Positions 24,460 through 36,231 of a stretch of DNA of 64,000 nucleotides are shown here, piece after piece. This DNA comes from Patiria pectinifera (Eukaryota; Echinodermata; Asteroidea; Valvatida; Asterinidae), in contig CM057135.1 in the NCBI GenBank assembly GCA_029964075.1, forward strand, positions 27,393,366 to 27,457,365, given 5' to 3'. The notes below the pieces were generated by a model. The model did not search any database, had not been told where the DNA came from, and saw only the letters and a program-made list of their open reading frames with translations. Each line of letters starts with the position of its first letter. The first letter of the stretch is position 1. The translations under genes and the position numbers were made by a program.

Positions 24460-24908
24460 AGTGTTGTGCGTTGGAGCCAGGTACCCAAGTACCCGACTGT
24501 TGATGTCGGGAACCGGTTCCAGATTATGGGATCGGGTACCCGTAACTAACTTTACAAATTACTTAGTGGCTTCTCAGACATTGAAAAAAGAAAGGTTCAA
24601 ATGTCATTTGTGGGGAATTTTCAAAATGAAAACCAGGCTCAAGGAAAACAGAACAAATTTCACATTTCTGATGCTCGAGAAAGCTTTGACCATAAAGCTG
24701 TAAAGCTCAATGTAGACACTTGTTTCGTGCTGTATTGAAGCACCGATGTAGTAGGATTATCGTGCGGACCTTTATGAGCAATCTGAATCAGCAACTGTTG
24801 AGATATGTATTTTTGGGGGCGGGGTTTCTTGAACAGGTACCCGGGTACCCATTTTTTTTTCAATCTGGTATGCGGTCCCGGCCGTACTACCCGTAAATGC
24901 ACACCTCA
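24460..24908. mobile_element. Interspersed DNA element (copy 3), uninterrupted
   Basis: The fullest copy of the family at 690 and 11259: GTTGTGCGTTGGAGCCAGGT, GGAACCGGTTCCAG, AATGAAAACCAGGCTC, CTTTATGAGCAATCTG, ending ACCCGTAAATGCACACCTC. It shows that the sequence between 1019 and 1366 in copy 1 is an insertion. Confidence 0.65.
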
Positions 24909-25184
24909 ACTTGTTACGTTCTGTTGGTCCATTGCCTCCTTCCACCACACTGACACGCCTCGCTGATCATCTAGCACCCCCTGCCCAAATGGGTGGGACA
25001 CTTGGAAATACAATGTAACCCTAGCCTTCCACGGTCACCCACTCCCCCGGTCCCCCAGTCCATGTTGTCCTCTCCAGCTGATGGAGCACACACCGTGCAA
25101 TGAGAGACAACATTGACAGGGGGGCCAGCAAGATTTGGCCAGGATTGTAGCTTGCCCTGCCCTTCACCATTGGAATCCCTTCAG

Positions 25185-25252
25185 CCTCCTGATGACGGGC
25201 AGGGCACACTGTCCGAAACGTTGAGTTCCTCCCCGGTTCTTTTTAGAACCTC
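25185..25252 (+). ncRNA. Penelope-type terminal fragment with hammerhead-like fold, copy 1
   Basis: CTGATGA (25189-25195) is followed by a 7-bp stem CGGGCAG/CTGTCCG (one G.U pair) with a GGCACA loop, then AAACGTTGAG, then the palindrome GGTTCTTTTTAGAACC (25235-25250). Hammerhead motifs of this layout are known from Penelope-like retroelements. If the stem is 7 bp the conserved G before AA is absorbed into it, so this copy may be inactive. The companion copy is at 51923. Confidence 0.45.
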
Positions 25253-25769
25253 ACAAACTCACAACAGAGATTTGTTACATGGTGCGACATGTAATCTAAT
25301 TCTTATAATTTTCATTCTATTTCTTGCTCATACACATTACCTGCATGTGCATACCAAGTGCTTCTTCCGCCAGCGAGGTTGCCAAAATGCATGCACACCT
25401 CAAATTAACAAATGCCATGAGCTATTATGCACAGGTACTGCCCCAGAAATGTCTTCTGAGTGTAGCCGCAGGATCTTAACAAAACATGTTAATGTATGCA
25501 TGTATCATGTACAGAATATGAAATGGTTGCTTATAAGTTATAAGGTTCTAATTTTTTCCCCTACGTGAGAGTGTACATGTATGTCTGATTTGTCTCGCTT
25601 CTTGAGGGACGGGTGGGGTTTTTCCAGATATATTTTTTGAAATTTGTGGATTTATAAAAGCCTTTATGTAGATGAGAAGTTTTCATCAATGTATTTTTTT
25701 TGGGGGGGGGTCTAACGTTTATATGAACGAATTGCAATGGGCAATTTTTAGGAGTGTCTTTTTATGGGT

Positions 25770-25891
25770 CTACCCGATTTTCCCCAATACATATGTTCCT
25801 CAATACCTATGTTCCCCAAAATCCTTAGGGTTAGGGTTAGATGGTTAGGGTTAGGGTTGGGGAACATAGGTATTAGGGATCATACGGGTAG
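25770..25891. mobile_element. Palindromic element with TTAGGG core, copy 1
   Basis: AATACCTATGTTCCCC (25802-25817) and GGGGAACATAGGTATT (25859-25874) are perfect inverses bracketing TTAGGGTTAGGGTTAG, then ATGG and TTAGGGTTAGGG. The outer ends CTACCCG and CGGGTAG are also inverse. An inverted relative is at about 39998-40100. Confidence 0.65.
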
Positions 25892-26339
25892 GTATGCACC
25901 TGTCTTTTTTTAGACAAATACATAAACGTACCGGTACTGACAACATGTATTTTTTTCGCATATATTTGCATTTCCCCGCAATCTCAACCCTGCTTCTTTC
26001 AGTATTATACCAACAAAAGACGCTTGTGCGCACATGATTTTTATGACCCGCATCCATTTACTGCTTGAAAATAAAAATCTGGCCGGTCTGTTTTTGAAAT
26101 CAGGGTCAAACCAACCGCACATGCTGGTGGATTGCATTCCGCTTCATATCTGGGCTGTTCGGTGCTGAAGTGTAAAATTCACATTGATTTCACGGACTCG
26201 GGACTTCCAGCATTCGTGGTTTGAATCGAGTAGGATGTGTTCGCTCAATACAGTTCACTTAACATGAATATGAATTATTAGGTTTGCTATCAGTTCAGTG
26301 CACACAATATGAGCGCTCGTTATGTACGGATGGAATGTG

Positions 26340-26405
26340 CACAGAAATCACCAGTTCAATTCAATCGGTTCAGTTCAATTCAATTTATTTCAATTCAGTT
26401 CAATG
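26340..26405. repeat. Low-complexity TTCAATTCAG repeat
   Basis: Short degenerate units of TTCAATTCA/GTTCAATT. Confidence 0.6.
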
Positions 26406-28737
26406 TGAAAGTTTAGATCTATTCAAACATGAGCCAAACAGAATCAGCAACACAAAGTTGGTTTTATTTCATAAACACTGTGCACTCAACCTATTTACCA
26501 CTTTTCTTGCCAATTGAAAAGACATTTGCAAACGTTTCTTAAACTGTGTACATTTTAAAAATATATCCACTGTCAGACCTAATATAATGCCACATGAGTT
26601 CATACATGTAGACTGTATTCTCTTTCCTCTTTTTCTGTACCATTGGTTGAAACAGTGAGAGGGGAAGGCAAAAGGAGAGCATTTGAAATGACTTGATTGG
26701 TTGATTGATTCGTCAGATCCCTACAGATTAATTTGTTTGGATAGTTTGTCATCGCAATGACTTATGGCTCCCATGGTCCTCATTTGAGAGCTGGAGATGC
26801 ATACCTTACGGGTGCAGACCAGTAAATCGGTCCGAAATTGCCTGCGCCGGCCAAATCACGATTTGCATGCCCTCAAAATCTTCGGTATTTGAGCATGCTG
26901 TGGGCCATGAACTTGAGGGTTTGTCAAAAATATGGATGGAAACCGTGCACAGGACTTGGAGCTTGCAGTTCTGTGTAATTTTGATGTAATTTGGACCCTA
27001 AAAGCGCTCTACTTTGCAATGGAGTGTAGGCATCATTTTTCAAAATGGCGATGGGCTTCAGGACTATTTTCAGGGGTGATCGTCTTCAGATGGAAATTTC
27101 TCCTAAAAGTCATCAGTTGACCCCCCGTAAATTGAACAGAAATTGAAAGATGATGAAATAAGCTTTAATTTGATGTGTGTCTCGAACACCTTGGAGAGTT
27201 GTGAGTATTTTTCCCGAATTTTTGAAGTGGGAGCATTTACCATTGGGGTCTATGGAAGTTTATTTACTGGTCTGCTACCTTACATGTACATGTACTATAA
27301 CTTCGTCACCTGTCTTCCAAAGTGTCATAGTACACTTGGGGATTGCACCTGTTTTGGCAATTTCTACAAATAGTGTGCCGTGTTCCAGTTGTTACAGTGT
27401 CCAAGTCATGTGCAGTAGTCATTGAGTTCAAAGCTGGGTGGGGATCATGGTGTTTGTGTCCTGGGGCAAGACACTTTACTACAATAGAGCGTGCTAGTTG
27501 ACCTCAATAAATGTGAGATTTTACGAGAATACGATACATCCAGACACCACAGATATCTACAACATGTGTAACGTGTTTTTGTTGGTTTTTTTTCCATTTG
27601 TTTTATGTCCCGACTGGGCCTATCCAATCAAGAGCAATAAATGGGTACTTTGAAACCAAATTTATAACATATTGTAATGACTGTGGTAGTTTGGCCATGG
27701 TTTGGCTGACCAAGTACATTGTACATCATTTAATTGTCTCAATTTCTAACAAGATGAAAACACGTTTTTGTTTACTTTTAATATCTTAATTATTTCAGAA
27801 GTTGTTAATCAAGTATTCACTCACCTGTGAAAATTCATCATTGCTGGCAAAGTGGATCCTTCATCAGTTCAAGATTAGTTACCAGCTAACATCCCTGGAA
27901 ATACCATCATGTGACACCCATGTGATTGGCTTCACATTTTGTTCTGAGACACTGCTGAACTTTTGACCTAGCTTCTGTACTCATTTGCATATAAATATGT
28001 AATTACCTGCTTATTTATGCCCCTTCTAATGCAGTGGGAGAATGGTTTGGGTAGACCATGTGACAGCCAACAGCTGATCACATGCCTAAACAACTTGATA
28101 AACAGCACCCCTTATGTGAATGGACAGTTCCGCATAAATTTGAATAAAATCCACATATTAAACTTTAACAGATCATACATGCTCATAAACACATGTATGT
28201 ATGTAACAGAGACATTGTTTTCTTCCCTCACTAAAATTTCTGAAGTTTCTTGAAAAGAAACTGTTACTCTTTTACAATACTGTACACTTTTGCTGCCAAC
28301 TGGAAGGAAGAGTCTATTTCAGGAAGAGGGGTGACTGAATCTTCACCCAGGCCAGCGGTGATTCCCCTTTATTCAGGGGGTTTAAAATGCCCTTTGTACC
28401 CATTGTGAGTCAGGAATCAGCTGTTCCCAGGTCCATTCAAGCATGCTGTGCATGGTGTTTACCTTAGATAGGTAACCTTTGTTAATTAACCATCTGGCTT
28501 TTTTCATGGGGGTGGGCGGATCCACTTGCTTGAGTTTTTGTGGGGTTGCAGTGGTATTGTGCGACTGATTTGTCTTTTAAATCCGGGGTCTTGGGAGTGA
28601 GACCAAAACAAGAACAGCTGATGGGAGCAGAGACTGCCTTCCGCTCATTTTTTTTTCCTGGAAAAAAGTTTTCTCGTCAACGAGTTTGAGACGTCATCCT
28701 CTTCATCGATTGGAAAGTTTTCTGCCGAGGTGTCTGA

Positions 28738-28806
28738 AGCTGAAACGTTTCTCCTGAATCTTCACAGCATCTTCACAGCTGGAAGGTTTCTCCTGAATCT
28801 TCACAG
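28738..28806. repeat. Short tandem duplication
   Basis: TTTCTCCTGAATCTTCACAGC occurs twice 40-45 bp apart with a shorter ATCTTCACAGC between. Confidence 0.6.
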
Positions 28807-30155
28807 CAATCGTGTGCAATTAAATCATAGTTTTGGAAGGATTTTACTGCACAACGAGCTCTTCCTTTGAGAAACAGTCTTCTCTTCCTGCATGTTCAAG
28901 CTGTGTTTGTTTTCAACTGTTTTAGTCAACGACAAAACTTAAAGCGGTATATTTGACTAGCGAGCATGCGCTATAAGCATGTCAACACCATTTGTATTTT
29001 AGTCACAGTCTGGTGTGCATTTTTTTTCAAACCTCTCATTTGAAGTTAATCTGACCTTAAGTTATAATGGATATTTGTTCTTGAGTTTAAAAATTGACAA
29101 GATCTGGCCTCTTAGGGTTTTTAAGGGTGAACTGATGTTGTTGCCCTTTGCAGTACGCAGGAAAGAACAATGGGAAACTTTAATCACTTATCTTACCCAT
29201 CAGAGCAAACACTCGTCCATCCTGATCCACGTTATTGTTGTTTGAAGAGATGTGCAGATATAGGTGTGTATTTATAACATTTATAACATTCTGAGGAAAG
29301 CGTAGCTCTGCCGGGCTAATTCAGTCGCCAGAAACCTTGAGAAAGTGTTCAGCAAAATTTGCTGGGAATGTGTTAAATTCGCACCTGGAACAACGGATGA
29401 GCTCCAAAGACCACTTCCTCTCTTGCATGCCAGAGTTGGATTCCTCTGGAGTTTGCCGGAGTCGGGGATTATGGTTTGATATGTTTGTGGACCGAAGCAG
29501 CATTTTGAAAAAAAGTTTGAACTGGATTGACCTCGGTTTTACCCATTGAGACGTCAATGTTGTTGCAGTCAGGAAAACGTTTTTCAACATGTACTTTCTC
29601 GCCTGTGGTAAAAGTTCAGCGACTTGGACGTCGACCGCTTTTTGAACCCTCAGATATCCTTTTTTTTCCCGGGACATTCTCCAGTGATACATGATACAAT
29701 ATGAAGGGGTGACATGGCTGAACATCCAGAGGAGATTTAAAGTTGCTTCAATTTGTCATCTTCCTTATTGCACGAACCTGATGATGAACTTTAAAGATAT
29801 CTTTGCAGAAAGCCTAAAATTGTTTTAGGGAGCAGATAATGGTTCAGTAATGTTCAACAGTGCATCGTCATCAACTACGTGTACCAGCTCATAGGCAGTA
29901 CCTCAAAAACATGTTCTTGGCGTGTGTTATCCACTGCAAATAGTTAGTTCATGAAAACTGTTGCCCTCTCTTTCTACATCATCTAGAGTTTCCTGTTCAT
30001 ATTCACAAAGAATTTAAAAAAAACTGCACAGTTTACACGACCGAAATATGTAACTGGATTTTCAATGCCGTATCATGGATCAGGCAGGTCCAGAATGCCC
30101 CAAGAGCTCAGCTCTTAATCTTTCTCGGCACCGGTAACCCAGCGAAGAAACCCCA

Positions 30156-30320
30156 ATGGTCAATGCATCTAGGATGCCGGTCGCCGGCCAGAATTCTTCC
30201 GGCGGGCCACCCCGTGCCGGCCTGCGGCGCAATTCAAGCTTCTCAAGTCTCTGTTCGTACACCAAACGGTCATTCAAGCGGTTACTCAGCCTTGGAGATG
30301 AACCACCCATCCCAGTCGAG
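30156..30320 (+). CDS. Candidate alternative first coding exon A of KIDINS220
   Basis: An ATG-started open frame of 55 codons inside intron 1 ends in GAG directly followed by the strong donor GTAAGG at 30321. It is in phase 0, exactly as needed to join the ankyrin exon at 52871. An in-frame TAA at 30135-30137 lies upstream, so the frame begins here. Local base composition is CpG- and GC-rich (GCCGGCC, CCGGCGGGCC), unlike the AT-rich flanks, and no repeat family found elsewhere in the window covers it. The peptide is basic and Ser-rich: L23-R-R-N-S-S28 fits the L-x-R-x-x-S consensus of protein kinase D, followed by FSSL and a basic KRSFKRLL helix-like stretch, ending DEPPIPVE. The frame, donor and composition are seen directly. 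Splicing to KIDINS220 is inference. It could instead be the first exon of another transcript, or chance. Confidence 0.45.
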
Positions 30321-32193
30321 GTAAGGCTTCTACAGAGCTGTGCAGTGTTTGGAAGTTGGTCAATTTGAATTCAACATATTAAAAGTTCTCTTATCAATAA
30401 GTTGTTTCAAATTTGCTCTCCCACTCCCCAGTCAAAAAGCTCGAAGAACCACAGTTTTACGTTCCACGGGTGAGAATTTGCAGGCTCTTGTGACCTTAGT
30501 GACAGAGATTTGTGATAAGGGCGTTTGTGTGTACATGTATACCCGGCAATTTTCCTGAACAATTTTAAGTTTATTCTTCTTCAGTTGGTAACACATAAAA
30601 GTCCAACTATCGGTACTCGGTCCTCAATTTTTAAAATGTTATTAGGAGTTTTATTCCCCTTTTAATCAAATAGCTGCCAACTTTTTCTTTGATACATCCA
30701 CATAATGTTAAATGTCTGCAACACAAACTCTGTTTTGACTAAAATAGAAAAAAACCCTGATTGTACAAGTATCATTTTACTTCAAAGACGCTCATTTTTT
30801 AAGATTAGCATCTGATTAGAATACAAAGTTTTTTTGAAAAGGTTAAAAAGTGACCTTTTCCTGGCATATTGGTGTCAAACCCAAAGCAACATACCAAACA
30901 ATGCGCTGTCTTGTTGCCGATTAACTTATAAATGTGCAAGGTGCAAAAACCGATGTTCAGTAAACGAAGAAAACAGAAGCTGAACATTGTTGCATACAGG
31001 AAGGTGTTGTCTATGGAGCGATGTGTTGGCGCAGAACTTGTCACTCCGTAAATGGGTTAACGAACAATTGAAAGATGCTTGAGCTGTACATACAAAAAAT
31101 CTTGTTAAGCACAGCTAATTTCAATGCCTGGATTAGCACTTTGTGTTGTAAATTATGAGTAAAGTACCATCTGCTTTACTTTGTATGTGGTAAGTACAGA
31201 TTTTCCTATCAAACTTTTGTGGGAATAATATTATTAAAGCTTAAGTCAAGTGGGCTTGTAATACTTTTCAATTCTGATGCATTTTTGGTGGAAAATGAAA
31301 CACTAAGGAAACAAACAATTTATGCGATCACAAATGTTAGGTGTTCTGGCAAATTCAGACACAACTGGTTAGAGGTTGAAATGAGGGTTTGTGGGTATTA
31401 GGAAAGAGAATAAAATTCTCCTTACAATACTGTTTGTTGCACTTCAATCGTACGTTCCATTGACAAGTTATGTCTGTTTAAAGTTTGCATTTATTGGCAG
31501 GTCAAGAAAGTAAACAACTGGAAACAAATGCCTTTAACGTTTCACGTTTAGTATTCATGCAAATGAAAGATGTCAATTGTTTTTCCTTAAAAAACACTTT
31601 TGATTCCACAATTTTTATACTTTTTCTTAAAAATATGTGTAGCAGAAATATCCAGAAATCTGAAAATCAAAAAAATCAGCATGATTCTGGGATTTTTTTC
31701 CAGCATTTTCTCCTCTACAATTGTAGGACCTGTGCCCAGTTCCTTCTCATTTTGCAAAAACGCCTCACAAATGTGTAATGTCACACCAAGTTTTCTCACT
31801 GGGAATATGCAAAAGTTGTGCGCAGTTTCAACCATGCAGCAAACTTCACTACCAGTTTAACTGACGTCTAATATGCTTTTAGGCATTTGCAATCAGGCAA
31901 AGTCAGGCGTGCAGGTGTTCTGTACCCGTTACATGACCCGGCAAAATACACCTGTAACATCCGTCTGCGGTTTTGTGCTGCACTTTCCAAACCAGCCCCT
32001 CAATCCCACATCCACAGGTCTCCCCACTATCTTTATGATCTTTAACAAGTGTTATTTTGCAATCAAGAATTCACACACTAATATTTTCATACATAGTTTG
32101 TAGCGTCAGGGATTCTAAACATGAATATGAAGGACTGTTCAGCGTCAAAAAAACTAAAAAACATGCAGAAATACATTAGGAGATTTTTTTAAC

Positions 32194-32366
32194 CAGGGGT
32201 GTGAAATCTCAGCTTTAAAGCTGATTTCAGCATTTTTGTTTTGGATGTCAGCTTTTTTTCCCTCACTTGCTGTGTACAAAAGTGTAGGAGATTTCCAAGG
32301 TTCAGCTTTTTTACACCTTTTTCAGCTGTTTTCAGCTATTTTTATCAGTGGTCACTCACACCCCTG
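32194..32366. mobile_element. hAT-like MITE 'CAGCTTTAAAGCTGATTTC', copy 2
   Basis: Better preserved than the copy at 20735. The ends CAGGGGTGTGA and TCACACCCCTG are inverses, and TTTAAC lies immediately on both sides. CAGGGG-type ends are typical of hAT; the usual 8-bp duplication is only partly readable. Confidence 0.7.
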
Positions 32367-32752
32367 TTTAACACATTTCTTTCAAAGCATTTTTGGTAAT
32401 ATCACTCAATATTTGTTGATGCAATAAATTTCAATTCCAAAGGACATTTTGGTTAGTTACCTAATTGCAACATGAACGTTTTTAACACTTACTCTTTTAC
32501 TAAGTACTGGACCAAGTCCGCTAAAATCCATCTATCTACTTCCAATGCTTGCTTTGCTTTAGACCCTCCAGGCCTAAGTCCATCAAGCGCCATTGATATT
32601 TAGTCAAACCAGGCCTACAGGACCAAGTCCCCCAAAATACACCAAAATGGGCGGGGGGGGGGGAGGCTGTGGATTTTGATGGAGTCGGGAAGGTTTGATT
32701 TAATGTTCCTTTGTCTTGTTAAAAATAACACCATGATCTAATAAGTAAGTGA

Positions 32753-32948
32753 GTTTGTTTATGGTGTAAATCGAGGACACACACGTGCAACATTATCGGT
32801 GAATTGAGGACAGGAACCAAATCGAGGACGACCTCGATTAGACAACATGTACAAAACCAATGAGAGCTGCTGCAAAAAAGTTTAAATACAAACAAAGGAA
32901 AAGGGAAGAGGAACAAAAGAAAATACTCTATTTACACCATAAACAAAC
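32753..32948. mobile_element. MITE with 19-bp perfect ends (GTTTGTTTATGGTGTAAAT), copy 1
   Basis: GTTTGTTTATGGTGTAAAT (32753-32771) and its exact inverse (32930-32948) enclose 158 bp with CATTATCGGTGAATTGAGGA, AACCAAATCGAGGACGACCT and AGGAAAAGGGAAG. The same family is inverted at 63801. Confidence 0.75.
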
Positions 32949-33006
32949 ATGGGTGTTTTTGTGATGGGTTCATGTGTTAGAAACCTTCTGGAGCAAATAC
33001 ATGTAC

Positions 33007-33924
33007 CATAGCTGCCAACTAGTACGATTTTTTCGTAATTATTACGAATTGTTTGTTAAATTACGAAAATACGATTTGCCACTAAAACATTACGAATTCC
33101 CATTTTCTACCTAACGAAAAAAAAAAAGTAAAAAGTATCGATTTTGACCGAAAACTTCTGGCGAAATGTCGCGATAATGGATGGACTGGAGACAAGTCTA
33201 ATAAGAATGCAGTCAAGCACCTGATAGACATCAATACAGTGTGCGCAGTGAAGTACTTGAGGACCAGACTAAAAATATTTTTCAATGGTGTGTCATTTGT
33301 GTGCATCTCGTGGATGTGTGGTTGTGTGTACTGTATTGAGTACTTTTCAGTGACGATCGTGAGCACATTTAGTCGCTTATTACCGGGATGAGACCCATCA
33401 GTGCGAGATTTTAATCATGGAATTTAATAAGAGTATGGTTGGAATAATTGGTAATAGAGTTTGAGTTTGTCACAACGGACAGAAAAGATAAATCAGCATG
33501 TGTTTACAAGGTATGTTGGCGGGATATTTCTATTGCATACGGTGGCCATAGATCATTGTGTGTAAAAACATGATACGAACTCGAAACTCAACATCGAAAA
33601 ACATCGAAAAAAATATGCACACATGTTATTGATGTTATTATTTATTTGACTTCAACAAACAAATACAGACATTAAAACAAAATTAATTTAAAAAAAAAAA
33701 ATTAAAAAAAATTAATTTTTTTTTGTTAATTTTTTTTTTTTTTTTAAATTATCTTTTGGCCCACAGTACATTATTATTCACAACAAGAAGGGTATGCACA
33801 TGTATGTGTACATGTAAACCATGTACCTGTACTCGATGTTGGTAAAGCTTTTGATAAAACGAGAAGTTGAAAATGACCGCGCGGGTTGATTACTAATTGG
33901 GATTTTGAAATGTTGGCAGCTATG
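33007..33924. mobile_element. 918-bp non-autonomous DNA transposon with 13-bp ends
   Basis: The ends CATAGCTGCCAAC (33007-33019) and GTTGGCAGCTATG (33912-33924) are exact inverses. ATGTAC immediately flanks both (33001-33006 and 33925-33930). The interior is AT-rich with repeated TTACGAA near the left end and long A/T runs at 33680-33755. No transposase frame is recognised, although an interior TGACCGAAAACTTCTGGCGA stretch is less AT-rich. Confidence 0.7.
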
Positions 33925-33988
33925 ATGTACCATTTTCTCCTTTGGTGCACAAATCTCAATGAACCACATCACATCACACCGCGATTGT

Positions 33989-34005
33989 AAATATATATAT
34001 ATATA
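33989..34005. repeat. (AT)n microsatellite
   Basis: AATATATATATATATATCC. Confidence 0.8.
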
Positions 34006-35689
34006 TCCATATCGTAGCTTTGTACGCATAATGTACATGTACATGTACACATATCCCTGTCCTACCTATGCTGTAAGTGTAGCCTGACATGTACATGTAC
34101 ATGTAGTGTATCCACTGCCCAAAGCAGATTGATTCAGTCTCTTGATTAAAAAATGAAATTCTAATCACCTTTTTTTTTGTGGACAAAGCCACCGTCTGCA
34201 CGCCGTCTTCAGCTATTGTCTCCATGCCAAGGTTAAATGACGGATCAATGCTACATATGTACAACATACAAGATGAAATGCAGTGCTGTGCATTTTCAAA
34301 TAATTTAGTATTGGAATTTTTGAACTTGGATTTGATCGAATATTCAAATATTCGAACACTGACATTAAGGTAAAAAATTATTGTGAATATCATGCATGTA
34401 TCGATATATTTTTTTGATACAAGTAGCTGATTTTGACAGATATAAGAGATGCAAATTTGAGCTATAAAAGCACTCAACTTGTACTTTTTTTGTTATTTTC
34501 ATCTTTTCGAGACGGCTTAGATTTTTAAAATATTCTTTTTGGTTAAAAATGCTAGATTCGGATGAGGGTGAGGTGGATGATCGAATATTCGAAATTTTCG
34601 TCACAGCCCTAGTGCGTTTTGTATGTGGTATCAGGCGCGGAACGGGGGAGGGGGGGGTCCAAAAAACCAGCTCTTTCACACACACACAAAAAGAATTCAT
34701 AGAAATTCCTTAAAAATTATCCGAACCCCCCCCCCCCCCTCCCCTGCTCTGACACCCAAATTATGCTAATAATAATGTCTGCCTGTGCACATAAAATACG
34801 GACAGAGCCAGCTTGGTTAGGGGGTATTTGTACACTATTCTGTACTATAGTGTTTGATTTTCGGAGGCCAAGTGTCCGGAGAAAAAAACCTGTCTAGATT
34901 TCAATTTTTTTTTGGCTGATGAAAACCTCCCGCCAGCGAAAATTCCTGGATCCGCCCCGGGTGTTTGCTGCAATTTGCAACACCAGCCTGAACCCTGAAG
35001 TGAGATTTACATGAGGTTCATTGAGAAGTTGTTCTTAATCTTTAATTGCAACATTCAAATGTACAATATCTATCGTATATGTCAAAGATGTCAATGTATC
35101 CTGACTAGAATTTTTTGTTAACAATTCAGCACCAGCTAATTTTTTTTTATAAAGAACAATTTCATAGAATTTATTGCACACATGTACATGTATACTTGTA
35201 CATACATCTCTTGTAGCAATCCATTTGTTGCTACCATAGACTCTGCGCACAAAACTGTGCTCAGTCACAAACATGTGGACATGACATTTGATGGATGTTG
35301 ACCATTTGTATCAAATTCCCTTCAATTTAGACAATTTGTTATATTAATCATTATAATTACAATATCGGTTTCACCAAAATATTATTCAATCAAGAGACCA
35401 TCACACTCAAAAGGTCCCTCATATGATATTCTCAAGACAGCAGCCAAAATAAATTTGATTCGTCGTCGGTAATCATTATGGGCCAGACCACATTCTGAGC
35501 AAGTACATTACCATATGATTGATCATTCGCTGTAGTGTGCATGCCACCACAGTGCGCCGTACATTTGTTTCAGTCCAAGATATGACGACTATTGATTCAG
35601 CAATGCCAGCTTTTCATTTGACTTGCATGTGTGCACGCCATCCTGGATAAAGACGATTATGTTCGGGGAAAACATTGCTGTTTTTATGA

Positions 35690-36231
35690 TTAAAGGTATA
35701 CCTGTGCAACATTTGCTTTTGCTGTAAGTTTCAGAACTGGATGGATTTGGGGATATTTATAGCAAATATTGTTACACTGACCTGTTTAAAGTTTGTGTTC
35801 GTGGATGCTTGAAAAAGCAAGACAAACATGCTGTTCTTGTAGTCTGGATCCCTGACCCTACTTCAGATGAAACAGAGCAAATTATAGACATCGGGGGTAT
35901 AGTCTGGTCAGGGAACCAGACAAGCTGGCTTGAACTCGTTAACAGATGTGTAACAGATTGCAAACGAAACGCGGACCAACTAAATTTAGTAATATTGGGG
36001 CAGTGTTAAAAAAAAAAGTCATTTTTCCCAACGATGGTTGGCCGACCATCGTTGGAAATTGATAAAAAAATTCCACCTTTCTTGAAAATGACAGCACACC
36101 AGATGGCATAATTTCACAGGATGCTTAAGACTAGTATTCACTTACAGTCAAGAAAGGTATTTCATAATCATTGGGTTGTTTTGTTTTGTTTTTTATGTTT
36201 GCAAACCTTGTATATTTGTTATTACCTTTAA
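35690..36231. mobile_element. TTAA-ended element with central hairpin, copy A
   Basis: Starts TTAAAGGTATACCTG and ends ATTACCTTTAA. In the middle, CCAACGATGGTTGG faces CCGACCATCGTTGG as a hairpin. Its full length aligns to the reverse complement of 54145-54676 (AATATTGTTACACTGAC; CTTGAAAATGACAGCACA-like). TTAA at the ends recalls piggyBac targets, but no transposase is present. Confidence 0.6.

Noticed and set aside
25821-25858. A chromosome end or fusion scar, because of TTAGGG repeats
   Set aside because: Too short, bracketed by inverted arms, and present twice in the same architecture. An element-borne core explains it better.
29400-29549. ATG frame beginning MSSKDHFLSCMPELD as an alternative first exon
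   Set aside because: It ends in a stop (TGA at 29547) and no convincing GT donor lies within it in a compatible phase.
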